Source: Sphingomonas sp. BK580
Lineage (GTDB): Bacteria; Pseudomonadota; Alphaproteobacteria; Sphingomonadales; Sphingomonadaceae
Reading direction: 5' to 3'
Assembly (NCBI RefSeq): GCF_014194975.1
Contig: NZ_JACIAY010000005.1
Coordinates: forward strand, 62,001-126,000
Length of the DNA: 64,000 bases
Position 1 is the first letter of the stretch, and every line of letters starts with the position of its first letter. This document shows, piece after piece, positions 9,004 through 16,948 of the stretch. The notes under the pieces were generated by a model. That model saw only the letters and a program-made list of their open reading frames with translations. It was not told the origin of the DNA and did no database searches. The position numbers and the translations under genes are program-made.

Positions 9004-10463
9004 TTCGCCTCTCGCCAGAAGGCGGAATAATGAGGATCGTTCCGGAGGGTCTCGGGCCGGTACGGGCCGTAGCGACCGCACTTCCACACTCCGGGGAGTG
9101 CAAAACGCTCGTCGACCGACGAATGCATAGTCGCTCCGAGGACCTCAGTGCGCGGCGCCTCCTTCCAGGTCGGCTTCCAACGCCTGGCGAGCCACCGCGG
9201 CATCCAGGCGGCGAGCCTGTCGCGCATGGCGTCGACCTCGCAATGCTGGACCCCGGCGGCCGAAGGGTAGAGCTTGAGCCGTGCGTCGTCGACGATCAGC
9301 GGGTCGGGTATGCTGGTCGCCTCCTTCACCATCCACTGCAGCGATATGTCAGAAAGCCGCGACTCCTCCTCGGGGTAGCTGCCGCCGATGTCGGAGTGGT
9401 TGCCGGCGAACCAGAGCTGCACGAAGCGCTCGGGCTCTCCTTCGATGCGCTCGTCCTTGCGCCCCTTCCATCCCCACTTCACTCGCGGAAAGTCCGCGCG
9501 GGTCTCGTCGATGGCCATGGCGTGCCGCGCGAAGCGTATGCCGTGGGGCAGCCGCTGATCGTAGTTCTTCATCTCCCACTTGGCGATGTGCCGTCTCCGA
9601 TCGCCCTTGTTCGGGAAGTCGCGAATGACATGGACCGTGGAACGCAGGCTGGAGGCGGCGAATGCGATCAGCGCGCCCCCGGTCACGATCGCGGTCACCG
9701 CCCAGAAGGAGAGTCCGAAACCTACCCTGGCGACGAGCCCCACGAACGATGCAGCGGCCGCGAGGCCGAGGACCAGCCCTACGCCGAGCCCAAAGCGCAC
9801 CAAGCCCCTGGCGCCGAGCGAGGCCACCGTGTCGAACACGCCCACGAAGTGCGGATGCACGTTGGATCCATCCGCATCACCGGACGCGTACTTGTCGCGG
9901 AAGCGCCTAGCTAGTTCGTTGCGCTCGGCGTCGAACTTGGCGACCGACCGCCCCGCGCCATGCTCGTAGACGGTGCGCACCGCCTCCTCGGCGATCTCGC
10001 GCACCTCCGGCTTTAGGCGCGGAAGTGGTCGATCGTCGCGACCCTTGGCGGGTACGCCGCACAGCTCAAGCAGGTTGGCGATGCAGCGTGCCGTGTACGC
10101 GCCCCTGCTGAAGCCGAAGATGAAGATCCGGTCGCCCGGTTCGTAGTGGTCTAGGACGTGCTGGTAGCAGTCGACGATGTTGCGCGTGATCCCGCGTCCG
10201 GTGACCGAACCGAGGAGCTTGCGAATCCAGCGCACGAAGCGGGTCGGCGCTCCTGCCGCGTCGTCCTCGGTGCCGAGACCGGCGTCGTAGAAGGCGATCT
10301 GGGCCGCGGGGTCGATCGGGCTGTCCGGTCCCGAACGGCTGGCGCGGTAGAGCTTGTAGACGTTGCTCAGTCGCTGATCAGGGCGAACGCCGCCTGCCTG
10401 ACCGGTGCCGTCCGAGAAGATGACGATGTTCTTGCCCATGCCGTTCGTCTGCGCCTCCCCCAT
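9000..10463 (-). CDS. DUF2235 alpha/beta hydrolase (Tle1-like phospholipase fold)
   Basis: A 487-residue protein with the DUF2235 hydrolase fold shared with the T6SS phospholipase effector family Tle1. The opening strand 'IVIFSDGTG' (13-21) and the nucleophile elbow 'GFSRGAY' (117-123, Ser119 in GxSxG) are clear; 'GVFDTVASLG' provides a likely catalytic Asp and 'NHSDIGG' the catalytic His, in the order expected. Two hydrophobic segments (about 220-270) between the Asp and His blocks may be membrane-inserting. The start could also be ATG at 10439 (MGKNIV), which fits a GGGGGAGG slightly too far upstream. It is preceded by an ankyrin lipoprotein gene (48 bases away) and followed by overlapping lipoprotein. 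No VgrG, PAAR or Hcp gene is seen in the window. Confidence 0.85.
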   Translation of the reverse strand: MGEAQTNGMGKNIVIFSDGTGQAGGVRPDQRLSNVYKLYRASRSGPDSPIDPAAQIAFYDAGLGTEDDAAGAPTRFVRWIRKLLGSVTGRGITRNIVDCYQHVLDHYEPGDRIFIFGFSRGAYTARCIANLLELCGVPAKGRDDRPLPRLKPEVREIAEEAVRTVYEHGAGRSVAKFDAERNELARRFRDKYASGDADGSNVHPHFVGVFDTVASLGARGLVRFGLGVGLVLGLAAAASFVGLVARVGFGLSFWAVTAIVTGGALIAFAASSLRSTVHVIRDFPNKGDRRRHIAKWEMKNYDQRLPHGIRFARHAMAIDETRADFPRVKWGWKGRKDERIEGEPERFVQLWFAGNHSDIGGSYPEEESRLSDISLQWMVKEATSIPDPLIVDDARLKLYPSAAGVQHCEVDAMRDRLAAWMPRWLARRWKPTWKEAPRTEVLGATMHSSVDERFALPGVWKCGRYGPYRPETLRNDPHYSAFWREAK

Positions 10464-10511
10464 TACGCCGAAGCGGCAGCCGCCCGGCTGCGCGCCGTCG
10501 ATCCCCCGCGT

Positions 10512-11030
10512 TCAATCCGCCGCCGCGCCCCGGGAGCGTCTGCCCTCCCGGCCGCCGTGCGAGCGCAGCCAATCCGCAATTTCTGGGTGACCGTGCTGGA
10601 TCGACTGATCGAGCGGGGTGCGGCCGCGACGATCGGTGGCGTTCAGCCTGGCGCCCCTTCGCGCCAGCATCTCGATCATCGGCAGATCGCCGGACTGCGC
10701 GGCCAGGTGCATGGGCGTCAGCCCGCCGCCGGTCTTTGCCTCGAGCCTTGCTCCCCGATCGATGAGGACCTCGGCCATGCGCAGCTGACCCTCCGCCGCG
10801 GCGTCGTGAAGCAGAGTGAGGCCGTCGTCCTCCTGCGCCCGCACCAGGCGGGGCTCACGGTCGAGCGCCGCGACGACGGCCGGCACGTCGCCGCGGCTGG
10901 CCTGCTCGAAGACGGGCCGGTAGACTTCGGTCGACCCGGGGCGCCACTGCTCGGACAGGTTGCACCCGCTAAGCGCCAGGGCGACGAGGAAAGTCCGAAT
11001 GTGACGCGATGGCTGCCGCATGCCGCTCAT
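10512..11030 (-). CDS. ankyrin-repeat lipoprotein
   Basis: A 172-residue predicted lipoprotein with ankyrin repeats. Residues 1-23 form a type II signal ('IRTFLVALALSGC'), giving lipidated Cys23, so the protein would be exported and membrane-anchored. About three ankyrin units follow (around 68-100, 101-133, 134-160), with canonical 'GLTPMHLAAQSGDLPMIEML' and 'GRTPLDQSIQHGHPEI' segments. The ATG overlaps the stop of the upstream phospholipase C-type gene (ATGA, 11027-11030), so the two are co-translated. Ankyrin proteins encoded next to lipolytic toxins often act as binding or immunity partners; here that is inference from context. Confidence 0.85.
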   Translation of the reverse strand: MSGMRQPSRHIRTFLVALALSGCNLSEQWRPGSTEVYRPVFEQASRGDVPAVVAALDREPRLVRAQEDDGLTLLHDAAAEGQLRMAEVLIDRGARLEAKTGGGLTPMHLAAQSGDLPMIEMLARRGARLNATDRRGRTPLDQSIQHGHPEIADWLRSHGGREGRRSRGAAAD

Positions 11031-12436
11031 CCCTCCGGAAAGGCCGCGAGCAGCTCGTCATACACGCCGGCGGGACGGACGGGATGACGTCTGATCGCCT
11101 GGAGCGCCTGCTGGAAGTTCGTCTGAATGGGCGTGTCGGGAACCGTGCCGGGCATTCGGCCGGCATCGCGGAGGCCTGCCGCGACATAGGCCTCCAGCGA
11201 CGGCGGAACGGGCGCCGCCCGGCCCCCGGCCGGATTGTCGAGCGCGTCGAGCACGCTGCCGACGGCGCGACCGTCCACCGCGCTGGAGTAGCCGGCACCG
11301 TTGCCGAACCGCTGACCGATGAACTTCAGGATCGAGGTGTGGTCGAGGACGCCGTGGTGGACCGATCCCGGCCTCACGAAGGGCGAGACCACCATCGCGG
11401 GGACTCTCACGCCGAGGGTCTCGAACCGCTCCGAGTAGAACGCGTCCGGCGGAGGCTCGGTCGGCACGTCGGGCGGAGGGACGTGATCGAAGAAGCCGCC
11501 GTGCTCGTCGTAAGTCACCACCATGACGCTGCGCTGCCAGATCGAACGCGAGCGCCTCAGGGCACGGTACGCCTGCAGCAGGAACTGCTGACCCGCCACG
11601 ATCCCGGCCGGCGCGTGGTCGTCGCAGGCCGGACCGACGTGCGGCGCATCCGAGTAGATCGGCTCCAGAAAGATCACCTGCGGGAACGTCCCCGGATCCT
11701 CGTCCACGACGTCGTCGAAGAACCGCGAGAACGGACGGAATCGGCCGGACAGGATGTCGTCGACCCGGTCGAGCATCAGCGTGAAGAAGGGTATCCCCGC
11801 GTGATAGACCCTCCACCGGATGCCGCGACGGGTCAGCCAGTCGTAGACGAGCTCCTGATGAGGCAGCGGCACCTTGTTGGCATCGATGCGGCTGGTGCCG
11901 CTCATCGCCATGAGCCGGTTGGGCTGCGTGCCTGCCGGAAGCGCCGCATGCCAGTGATCGCAGACCGCGAAGTTGTCGGCGAAAAAGCGGGTGATCGGAG
12001 CCTGCGAGCCGTCGAAGTAACCCATGACCGGCGGCCGCCCGCCCGCGACGACCGGCTTCGCGCCCTTGGCGGGCGCATAGCTCTTCACGAAGCCGTCCAT
12101 CGCATGGCGCCCCCCCGCGCGGGATCCGAGCTGCACCGCGATCTCCGCCCGGCCATGCGGCGGATCGGCATCGAGCGTGTCGTAGGGGCTCGGCATTCGG
12201 AACGGGCCGAACGCGGCGTCGCCGAACCGGTTCGCGACCCTGCCGAGCCAGGCGGCGTCGGATCGCAGTCCCTCAACGTCGCGCCCTTCTAGAGAAAGGT
12301 GGCCAAGCATGTGGTCGAAGGAGCGGTTCTCCATCATCGCGACCACGATCGTCCCGATCTCCACGCCGGCCCTCCCCTGATGCGCTCGCAGGCTATCACG
12401 CGGCGGAGCAGGCGCAAGGCGCGAAGTCGGATCCAT
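11027..12436 (-). CDS. phospholipase C / acid phosphatase-type phosphoesterase
   Basis: A 469-residue member of the bacterial phosphoesterase family (PF04185: non-haemolytic phospholipase C, AcpA-type acid phosphatases), with the alkaline-phosphatase superfamily fold. The metal/nucleophile motif 'MMENRSFDH' is at about 34-42, and the second conserved motif 'VTYDEHGGFFDHVPPP' lies near 308-323, both typical of active members. Unlike classic PLCs there is no Tat signal and no C-terminal DUF756 repeats, so it may be cytosolic, or exported by another route. It is the first gene of a five-gene minus-strand operon with an ankyrin lipoprotein and a DUF2235 hydrolase. A 13-bp inverted repeat pair lies just upstream (12457-12523). 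Confidence 0.88.
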   Translation of the reverse strand: MDPTSRLAPAPPRDSLRAHQGRAGVEIGTIVVAMMENRSFDHMLGHLSLEGRDVEGLRSDAAWLGRVANRFGDAAFGPFRMPSPYDTLDADPPHGRAEIAVQLGSRAGGRHAMDGFVKSYAPAKGAKPVVAGGRPPVMGYFDGSQAPITRFFADNFAVCDHWHAALPAGTQPNRLMAMSGTSRIDANKVPLPHQELVYDWLTRRGIRWRVYHAGIPFFTLMLDRVDDILSGRFRPFSRFFDDVVDEDPGTFPQVIFLEPIYSDAPHVGPACDDHAPAGIVAGQQFLLQAYRALRRSRSIWQRSVMVVTYDEHGGFFDHVPPPDVPTEPPPDAFYSERFETLGVRVPAMVVSPFVRPGSVHHGVLDHTSILKFIGQRFGNGAGYSSAVDGRAVGSVLDALDNPAGGRAAPVPPSLEAYVAAGLRDAGRMPGTVPDTPIQTNFQQALQAIRRHPVRPAGVYDELLAAFPEG

Positions 12437-12761
12437 CGGCCTACCGGAACCCGGAAAGATGCCTTCCGCACTGTCATGCCCGCGCCGTCTGACCGAACGT
12501 GCTCGACCCGGCGGAAGGCATCTACGACGACGCAGTTCTCAGGTCGCGATCGAAGGCGACCTGGCCGCGGCGCGTCAGCGATTGGTTGGTTGCCTACCAC
12601 ACCACTTCTTCCGTCGGCCGCCGAGCTCATGCTCGTCCCGAAGTGTTGCCTGGCGCACCGCCGTCTGCATCGCGGCGGCGGCTATGCGATCTAGCGTGTC
12701 GCGGTGTCGCCGGCAGTGCTACGCGGCGGGCATCCGCTTGCCACTCGCGCCGAGGATGGAC
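12437..12761. other. divergent intergenic region with a long inverted repeat
   Basis: This is the control region between the lipase operon (minus strand) and the zinc-finger gene (plus strand). It contains the perfect inverted repeat described separately at 12457-12523. Frames on both strands are Arg-rich and not convincing as genes. Confidence 0.5.
12457..12523. promoter_or_regulatory. 13-bp perfect inverted repeat upstream of lipase operon
   Basis: AGATGCCTTCCGC at 12457-12469 is matched exactly by GCGGAAGGCATCT at 12511-12523, with 41 bases between. It begins 21 bases upstream of the phosphoesterase start codon. It could be an operator read by a dimer pair, a leader-RNA hairpin, or the ends of a tiny mobile remnant. 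The sequence alone cannot decide. Confidence 0.4.
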
Positions 12762-13067
12762 ATGAGTTCGACCTGCACCCACGCCGCGACGATCCGCGAC
12801 GTCGAACCCGGCACTCTCGGCTGCGAGGAGTGCCTGAAGATGGGAAGCTGGTGGGTCCACCTGCGGCTGTGCAGAGCCTGCGGACACGTGGGATGCTGCG
12901 ACGACTCGCCTCACCGCCATGCCACCGGGCACTTCCGATCGACGGGGCACCCCATCATCGAAGGCTACGATCCGCCCGAGGGATGGGGCTGGTGCTACGT
13001 CGACGGGACCGTCGTCGACCTTCCGAACCAGACGCCGCAGAACGGCCCGATCCCGCGCTTCTTGTAG
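12762..13067 (+). CDS. UBP-type zinc finger protein
   Basis: A 101-residue protein made almost only of a ZnF-UBP domain, the fold that in eukaryotes binds the C-terminus of ubiquitin and is found stand-alone in some bacteria. Candidate zinc ligands, counted from the chosen start, are C5/H7, C21/C24, C37/C40, C45, H51, H53, H57 and H63, in the order of the family. The core reads 'CRACGHVGCCDDS', followed by an H-rich loop. Of two close ATGs, 12762 is preferred because GAGG is six bases upstream; 12756 would add two residues. Cytosolic. The partner of the bacterial domain is unknown, and the neighbours (a lipase operon and the lipid cluster) do not give it. Confidence 0.85.
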   Translation: MSSTCTHAATIRDVEPGTLGCEECLKMGSWWVHLRLCRACGHVGCCDDSPHRHATGHFRSTGHPIIEGYDPPEGWGWCYVDGTVVDLPNQTPQNGPIPRFL

Positions 13068-13239
13068 CTGCCGCGGACGAGCGCTTCGGAGGTCCGACTT
13101 CGTCAGGCGTCACCATGACCTGGCCGAGCCGCGGAGAACCTCAGAACATAAGCCCCCGACGACACGCAGGCCCGCCTCGCAGACCAATCGGTCGAGACCT
13201 CTCGTCGTCTTCTCGGTTCGGGTCGAACATGCCAGTAGG

Positions 13240-13953
13240 ATGGAGATGTCCAGCTTCGCCTTCTACGATCTAGACCGAACGGTCACGAGGTCGCCTACCT
13301 GGTCTTCGTTCCTGCTGTTCGCGTCCTTGCGGCGCGCGCCCTGGCGGCTGATGCTGACGCCGCTTCTCGTCCCCCCGGCCGCAGCGCAAAGGGCGGGGCT
13401 GCTCTCGCGCGATCGGCTCAAGGAGGTCATGCACGGACTGATGCTAGGGCGATCCACTCCGGTTGCGGAGCTCTCATCGGTGGCAGAGCGCTTCGCACAG
13501 CGCGCCGTCGCTTCGAGCGTTCGCCCACATGCCAGAGCTCGCATCAGGTCCGATCGGGAGCAGGGATATCGGCCCGTCCTCGCCACTGCTGCGCACCGCT
13601 TCTACGCCGAGCGGATCGCGCAACTTCTCGGGATCGCCGACGTCGTCGCCACAGCCGCGATCATCTCGGCCGACGGACGGCTGACGCACCGTCTGGACGG
13701 ACGGAACCTCTATGGTCCCGCGAAGCTCACCGCGGTTCAGCAGTGGCTCGCGGACCAAGGAGCTCGGCGCGAGACCTCTCGCATTCGGGTCTACAGCGAT
13801 CACGTCTCCGACGCTCCGCTCCTGGAGTTCGCAGACGAGCCGTTCGCGGTGAACCCACACGCACCTCTGCGGGCACTCGCCCAGACGAGAGGATGGTCGA
13901 TCCTGGACTGGGACTCGCAGCCGACCGAGGAAGACACCACGTGCGCGCGGTGA
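13240..13953 (+). CDS. HAD-IB family phosphatase
   Basis: A 237-residue haloacid dehalogenase-like hydrolase of subfamily IB (phosphoserine-phosphatase-like). Motif I is 'YDLDRTVT', with nucleophile Asp10 and acid/base Asp12 (DxDxT). Motif IV is 'YSDHVSDAPLLEFADEP', followed by 'VNPHAPLRALA', as in family IB. The cap region between them is helical. First gene of a coupled plus-strand cluster: the next gene starts 13 bases before this stop codon. In the cluster context a phosphatase acting on a lipid phosphate or polyol phosphate is plausible. The start lies at 13240, or six bases later at the ATG of 13246. Confidence 0.88.
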   Translation: MEMSSFAFYDLDRTVTRSPTWSSFLLFASLRRAPWRLMLTPLLVPPAAAQRAGLLSRDRLKEVMHGLMLGRSTPVAELSSVAERFAQRAVASSVRPHARARIRSDREQGYRPVLATAAHRFYAERIAQLLGIADVVATAAIISADGRLTHRLDGRNLYGPAKLTAVQQWLADQGARRETSRIRVYSDHVSDAPLLEFADEPFAVNPHAPLRALAQTRGWSILDWDSQPTEEDTTCAR

Positions 13954-14660
13954 TACTCAGCGCCGGCCGCGGCTCAAGACTGCTCCCCCTCACGGAGCTG
14001 ATGCCGAAGTGCCTCGTGCCTGTCGGTGGACGCGCCATCCTCGACCACCAGCTCACGGCGCTGGCCGAAGCGGGCGCGACGAGCGTGATCCTGGTGGCTG
14101 GCTACCGCTTCGACCAGGTCGGAACGCATCTCGCGACCCACCCGTCGCCGCTGCCGGTCGACCTGCGCTTCAACCCCTTCTGGAGCGTATCGAGCAGCAT
14201 CGGCAGCGCTTGGATGGCGCGTGACGCCTTCCACGAGGCGTTCTGCCTCATGAACGGCGACACCACCCTCTCGAGCGACATCTTGACCCGGGCGCTATCC
14301 GCAAGGTGCGAGTCCATCGCCCTGTTGGTCGAGCCGCTCGCGCGGCCGGCGACCGACGACATGCTAGTCAGGGTCGAGGAAGGCAAGGTGCTCGCCGTCT
14401 CCAAGACGATCGACCCCGCCGCCGCGACCCATCGCTCCCTCGGCGTCGTGGTCGGAGGTGCAGCCAGCGCCTACGGAGCGGTCCTCGAAAGGGTGATCGC
14501 CGGCGAGCACGGCATCCTGGCTTACCACCACGACGTCGTCGCGGCGCTCGCGGCTCAGGGACAGGTCGCGGCCATCGAGGTGCGTGAAGGCGGCTGGGCC
14601 GAGATCGATCGGGCGGACGACGTCATCGGCTGGAGCGCGCTGATGGAGCGGACGTCTTGA
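13941..14660 (+). CDS. nucleotidyltransferase (NTP-transferase family, sugar/alcohol-phosphate)
   Basis: A 239-residue NTP transferase with GT-A-like fold that activates a sugar- or alcohol-phosphate as an NDP/CDP derivative. The signature is at the very N-terminus: 'VILSAGRGSRLLPLT' followed by 'MPKCLVPVGG'. A metal-binding 'NGDTTLS' block lies near 110. The C-terminal segment 'GGWAEIDRADDV' matches the 'WxEIDxxxDL' ending of LicC/choline-phosphate-type and inositol-phosphate cytidylyltransferases. It starts at GTG 13941, with GAGGAA eight bases upstream, overlapping the HAD gene by 13 bases. A CDP-alcohol phosphatidyltransferase two genes downstream suggests it may make a CDP-polyol; this is inference. 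Confidence 0.87.
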   Translation: MRAVILSAGRGSRLLPLTELMPKCLVPVGGRAILDHQLTALAEAGATSVILVAGYRFDQVGTHLATHPSPLPVDLRFNPFWSVSSSIGSAWMARDAFHEAFCLMNGDTTLSSDILTRALSARCESIALLVEPLARPATDDMLVRVEEGKVLAVSKTIDPAAATHRSLGVVVGGAASAYGAVLERVIAGEHGILAYHHDVVAALAAQGQVAAIEVREGGWAEIDRADDVIGWSALMERTS

Positions 14661-15760
14661 CGCCCCAGGTGGCGTTCCTGCTTCTCGGCGAGACGCTGCT
14701 GGTGCCGCACCTGTTCCCCATCGTCGAGGCGCTCGCCGCCAAGTCTCCGACGCTGCCGATCGACCTTTGGGTGTCGAACGCCGGAATGGAGGACCTCGTG
14801 CGCCCCTGGACGGAAGCGCTGCCATCCGTTCGGGTGAGGCGCGCTCCTGGCTTCCGGCGCGATGCGCGTCCAGCCGCCAAGCTGCCGACGCTCGCGAGAC
14901 TCCTGCCGCGGCTCGCTCGGACCCCCGTCGTGGTCTGCGCGGAGCAGACAAGCCTCTGGATTCCGCGCGTCCTTCCGTGGCTGCCCGCGCGCTTCGTCAA
15001 GACCTCCCACGGCGTGGGGTCGTTGAGCGCCCGCGACGACCCGCGACGGATGGCAGCGCACCGCACGCTCGTTCCCAGCGAGCAGGAGCGAAGGACCTAC
15101 CTGGAACGCGGCATGCCCCCCGAGCGGATCGTAGCGACCGGCTACGTCAAGGCGGGCTTTCGGCAGCGGACAGCCAGTCGCACCCTGTTCGAGCGACCAC
15201 GGTCGACGCTGCTCTATGCACCGCACTGGCAAGCCCATCGCTCGTCCTGGCCGGCATGGGGACGCGAGATCGTCGACCGTCTGGCAGCACAGGACGAGTG
15301 GAACGTCATTCTCGCGCCGCACCAGAGACTGGTCGAACGCTTCCCCGAGGTGCGCGCGGTCCTGCGGGAGGTGGCGCACCTCCCGCATGTGCATTGCGAC
15401 CTTGACAGCTTCGCCTTGGTGGACGGCAGCTACACCGCAGCGGCCGACATCTATCTCGGCGACACGTCGAGCCAGGTCCTCGAATTCCTGGTGGATCCCC
15501 GGCCGACGATCTTCCTCGATCCCCGCGCGCGGGACTGGGGTGCGGATCCGGACTACGCGATGTGGCGTGCCGGAGAGGTCGTCGTCGCCTTGTCCGAGCT
15601 GCTGCCGTCGATCCGGCGAGCTCCTGACCTCCACCCGACGTACGTCGAGGCGCAGCGCGACATCGCGTTCGCCGCTCTCGGCGACACGTCGGGGGCAGCG
15701 CCGGCGCGCGCGGCGGAGGAGGTGCTTGGCGTCCTCGCCACGTCGCGCGCCGGAGGCTAG
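14657..15760 (+). CDS. CDP-glycerol glycerophosphotransferase-like (TagB/TagF-type) transferase
   Basis: A 367-residue soluble GT-B-fold transferase that resembles the CDP-glycerol:poly(glycerophosphate) glycerophosphotransferase family (PF04464). Recognisable pieces are 'KTSHGVGS' near 115, 'TGYVKAGF' near 165, 'LLYAPHWQAHRSSW' (about 184-197), and the C-terminal substrate loop 'YLGDTSSQVLEFLVDP' (about 270-285), equivalent to the D-x-S-S block of TagF. The start codon is TTG at 14657, which overlaps the upstream TGA (TTGA), and GGAG lies about 10 bases upstream. In Gram-positives this family builds teichoic acids; in a Sphingomonad it is unexpected and suggests a glycerol- or polyol-phosphate transfer step. 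The annotation could also be a diverged glycosyltransferase. Confidence 0.75.
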   Translation: MTPQVAFLLLGETLLVPHLFPIVEALAAKSPTLPIDLWVSNAGMEDLVRPWTEALPSVRVRRAPGFRRDARPAAKLPTLARLLPRLARTPVVVCAEQTSLWIPRVLPWLPARFVKTSHGVGSLSARDDPRRMAAHRTLVPSEQERRTYLERGMPPERIVATGYVKAGFRQRTASRTLFERPRSTLLYAPHWQAHRSSWPAWGREIVDRLAAQDEWNVILAPHQRLVERFPEVRAVLREVAHLPHVHCDLDSFALVDGSYTAAADIYLGDTSSQVLEFLVDPRPTIFLDPRARDWGADPDYAMWRAGEVVVALSELLPSIRRAPDLHPTYVEAQRDIAFAALGDTSGAAPARAAEEVLGVLATSRAGG

Positions 15761-15770
15761 ACGCGCCACG

Positions 15771-16898
15771 ATGCCGGCTAGCGAATCATCATCGACCCGG
15801 CCGGCGCTGGTGCCGGTCAACGACAACCCGACCCCCTTGTGGGGCATGAGCGCGCGCGAGCGGCTGCGCCGGATCGCGGCAGCGCGCAGGCTGGTCTTCG
15901 AACATCCCGCATCCGGCGAGCCCGTCATCCTGGCCGACCTCCGCTACGCCTTCGATCCGTCTTGGATCGGGTGGCTGGAGGGGCATCGAGGCACCGTCGT
16001 CACTCGCGACGGCGTGCCGGTGCTTGCCCATGTGCAGGACGCCGACGTGGAGGACGCTACGCGCGCGATGAAGACAGGCAAGCGCCTCCCCGCCCATCTC
16101 GACCTTCTCGCGGCCGAGCGCGAGGAGGGGATCTTCAACGAGGCACTCCGCAAGCGCGAGCGTCCGTTCGTCGAGCCGCTCGTGCCGGAGAACGTCGCCG
16201 CGATCGAACGCGCCAGCTACGTCGGCGCCTACAAGGGCGTGACCGACGTCCTGACCAAGTATCTCTGGCCCGAGTGGGCGTTCGCGCTGACCCGCCTCGC
16301 GGCCAGGATCGGCATCACGCCCAACGGCGTGACTGCGATCGGCTCGCTGCTCTGCATCGTCGCAACCATAGCCTTCTGGCACGGCTGGTTCTGGACGGGG
16401 CTCGCGACCGGGCTGGCCTTCATGGTGCTGGACACCGTGGACGGCAAGCTCGCGCGGTGCACCATCACCTCGTCTAAGCTGGGGAACGCCTGGGATCATG
16501 GGGTCGATCTCGTGCACCCGCCCTTCTGGTGGTGGGCCTGGGCGACGGGCTGCACGCCCTACGGGCGGCCGCTCGACCATGTGACCTTCTGGTCGGTCAT
16601 CGGCGCGATGCTGTTCGGGTACGTAGCACAGCGGCTCATCGAAGGCGCCTTCATCGTGCGCTTCAGCATGCACATCCACGTGTGGCGACGGTTCGACAGC
16701 TGGTTCCGGCTGTTCACCGCGCGCCGCAATCCCAACATGGTGATCCTCTTCGCCCTGCTTCTCGTACGACGTCCCGACTGGGGCATCGTGGCTGTCGCGG
16801 CCTGGACGATGCTCTCTCTCGTCGTCCATCTCGTCCGGCTGCTGCAGGCGATGGCGGCGGCGCGACGCGGCGAGCATGTCGCGAGCTGGCTCGCCTGA
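15771..16898 (+). CDS. CDP-alcohol phosphatidyltransferase family protein
   Basis: A 375-residue inner-membrane enzyme. The catalytic motif is complete and canonical: D221-x-x-D224-G225-x-x-A228-R229-x8-G238-x3-D242-x3-D246, the two-metal site that moves a phosphoalcohol from a CDP-linked donor to an acceptor alcohol. About five or six membrane helices follow or surround it (first at about 188-204, last near 340-360). The N-terminal 150 residues are soluble and look like a shrunken nucleotidyltransferase-like domain, an arrangement recalling archaeal/bacterial bifunctional CDP-inositol/DIPP synthases, but catalytic NTase residues are not visible. The conserved 'ASYVGAYKGVTDVLTKY' block precedes the first helix. 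Part of the coupled cluster; acceptor and donor are not known. Confidence 0.9.
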   Translation: MPASESSSTRPALVPVNDNPTPLWGMSARERLRRIAAARRLVFEHPASGEPVILADLRYAFDPSWIGWLEGHRGTVVTRDGVPVLAHVQDADVEDATRAMKTGKRLPAHLDLLAAEREEGIFNEALRKRERPFVEPLVPENVAAIERASYVGAYKGVTDVLTKYLWPEWAFALTRLAARIGITPNGVTAIGSLLCIVATIAFWHGWFWTGLATGLAFMVLDTVDGKLARCTITSSKLGNAWDHGVDLVHPPFWWWAWATGCTPYGRPLDHVTFWSVIGAMLFGYVAQRLIEGAFIVRFSMHIHVWRRFDSWFRLFTARRNPNMVILFALLLVRRPDWGIVAVAAWTMLSLVVHLVRLLQAMAAARRGEHVASWLA

Positions 16899-16948
16899 GG
16901 CGCCGCCCGTTCGCTTGCACCACGTGCTCGGAAAGCCATATCGGACGC

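Noticed and set aside
11009..12292. 427-codon plus-strand open frame
   Set aside because: Antisense to the phosphoesterase gene; His/Arg-rich with no recognisable family.
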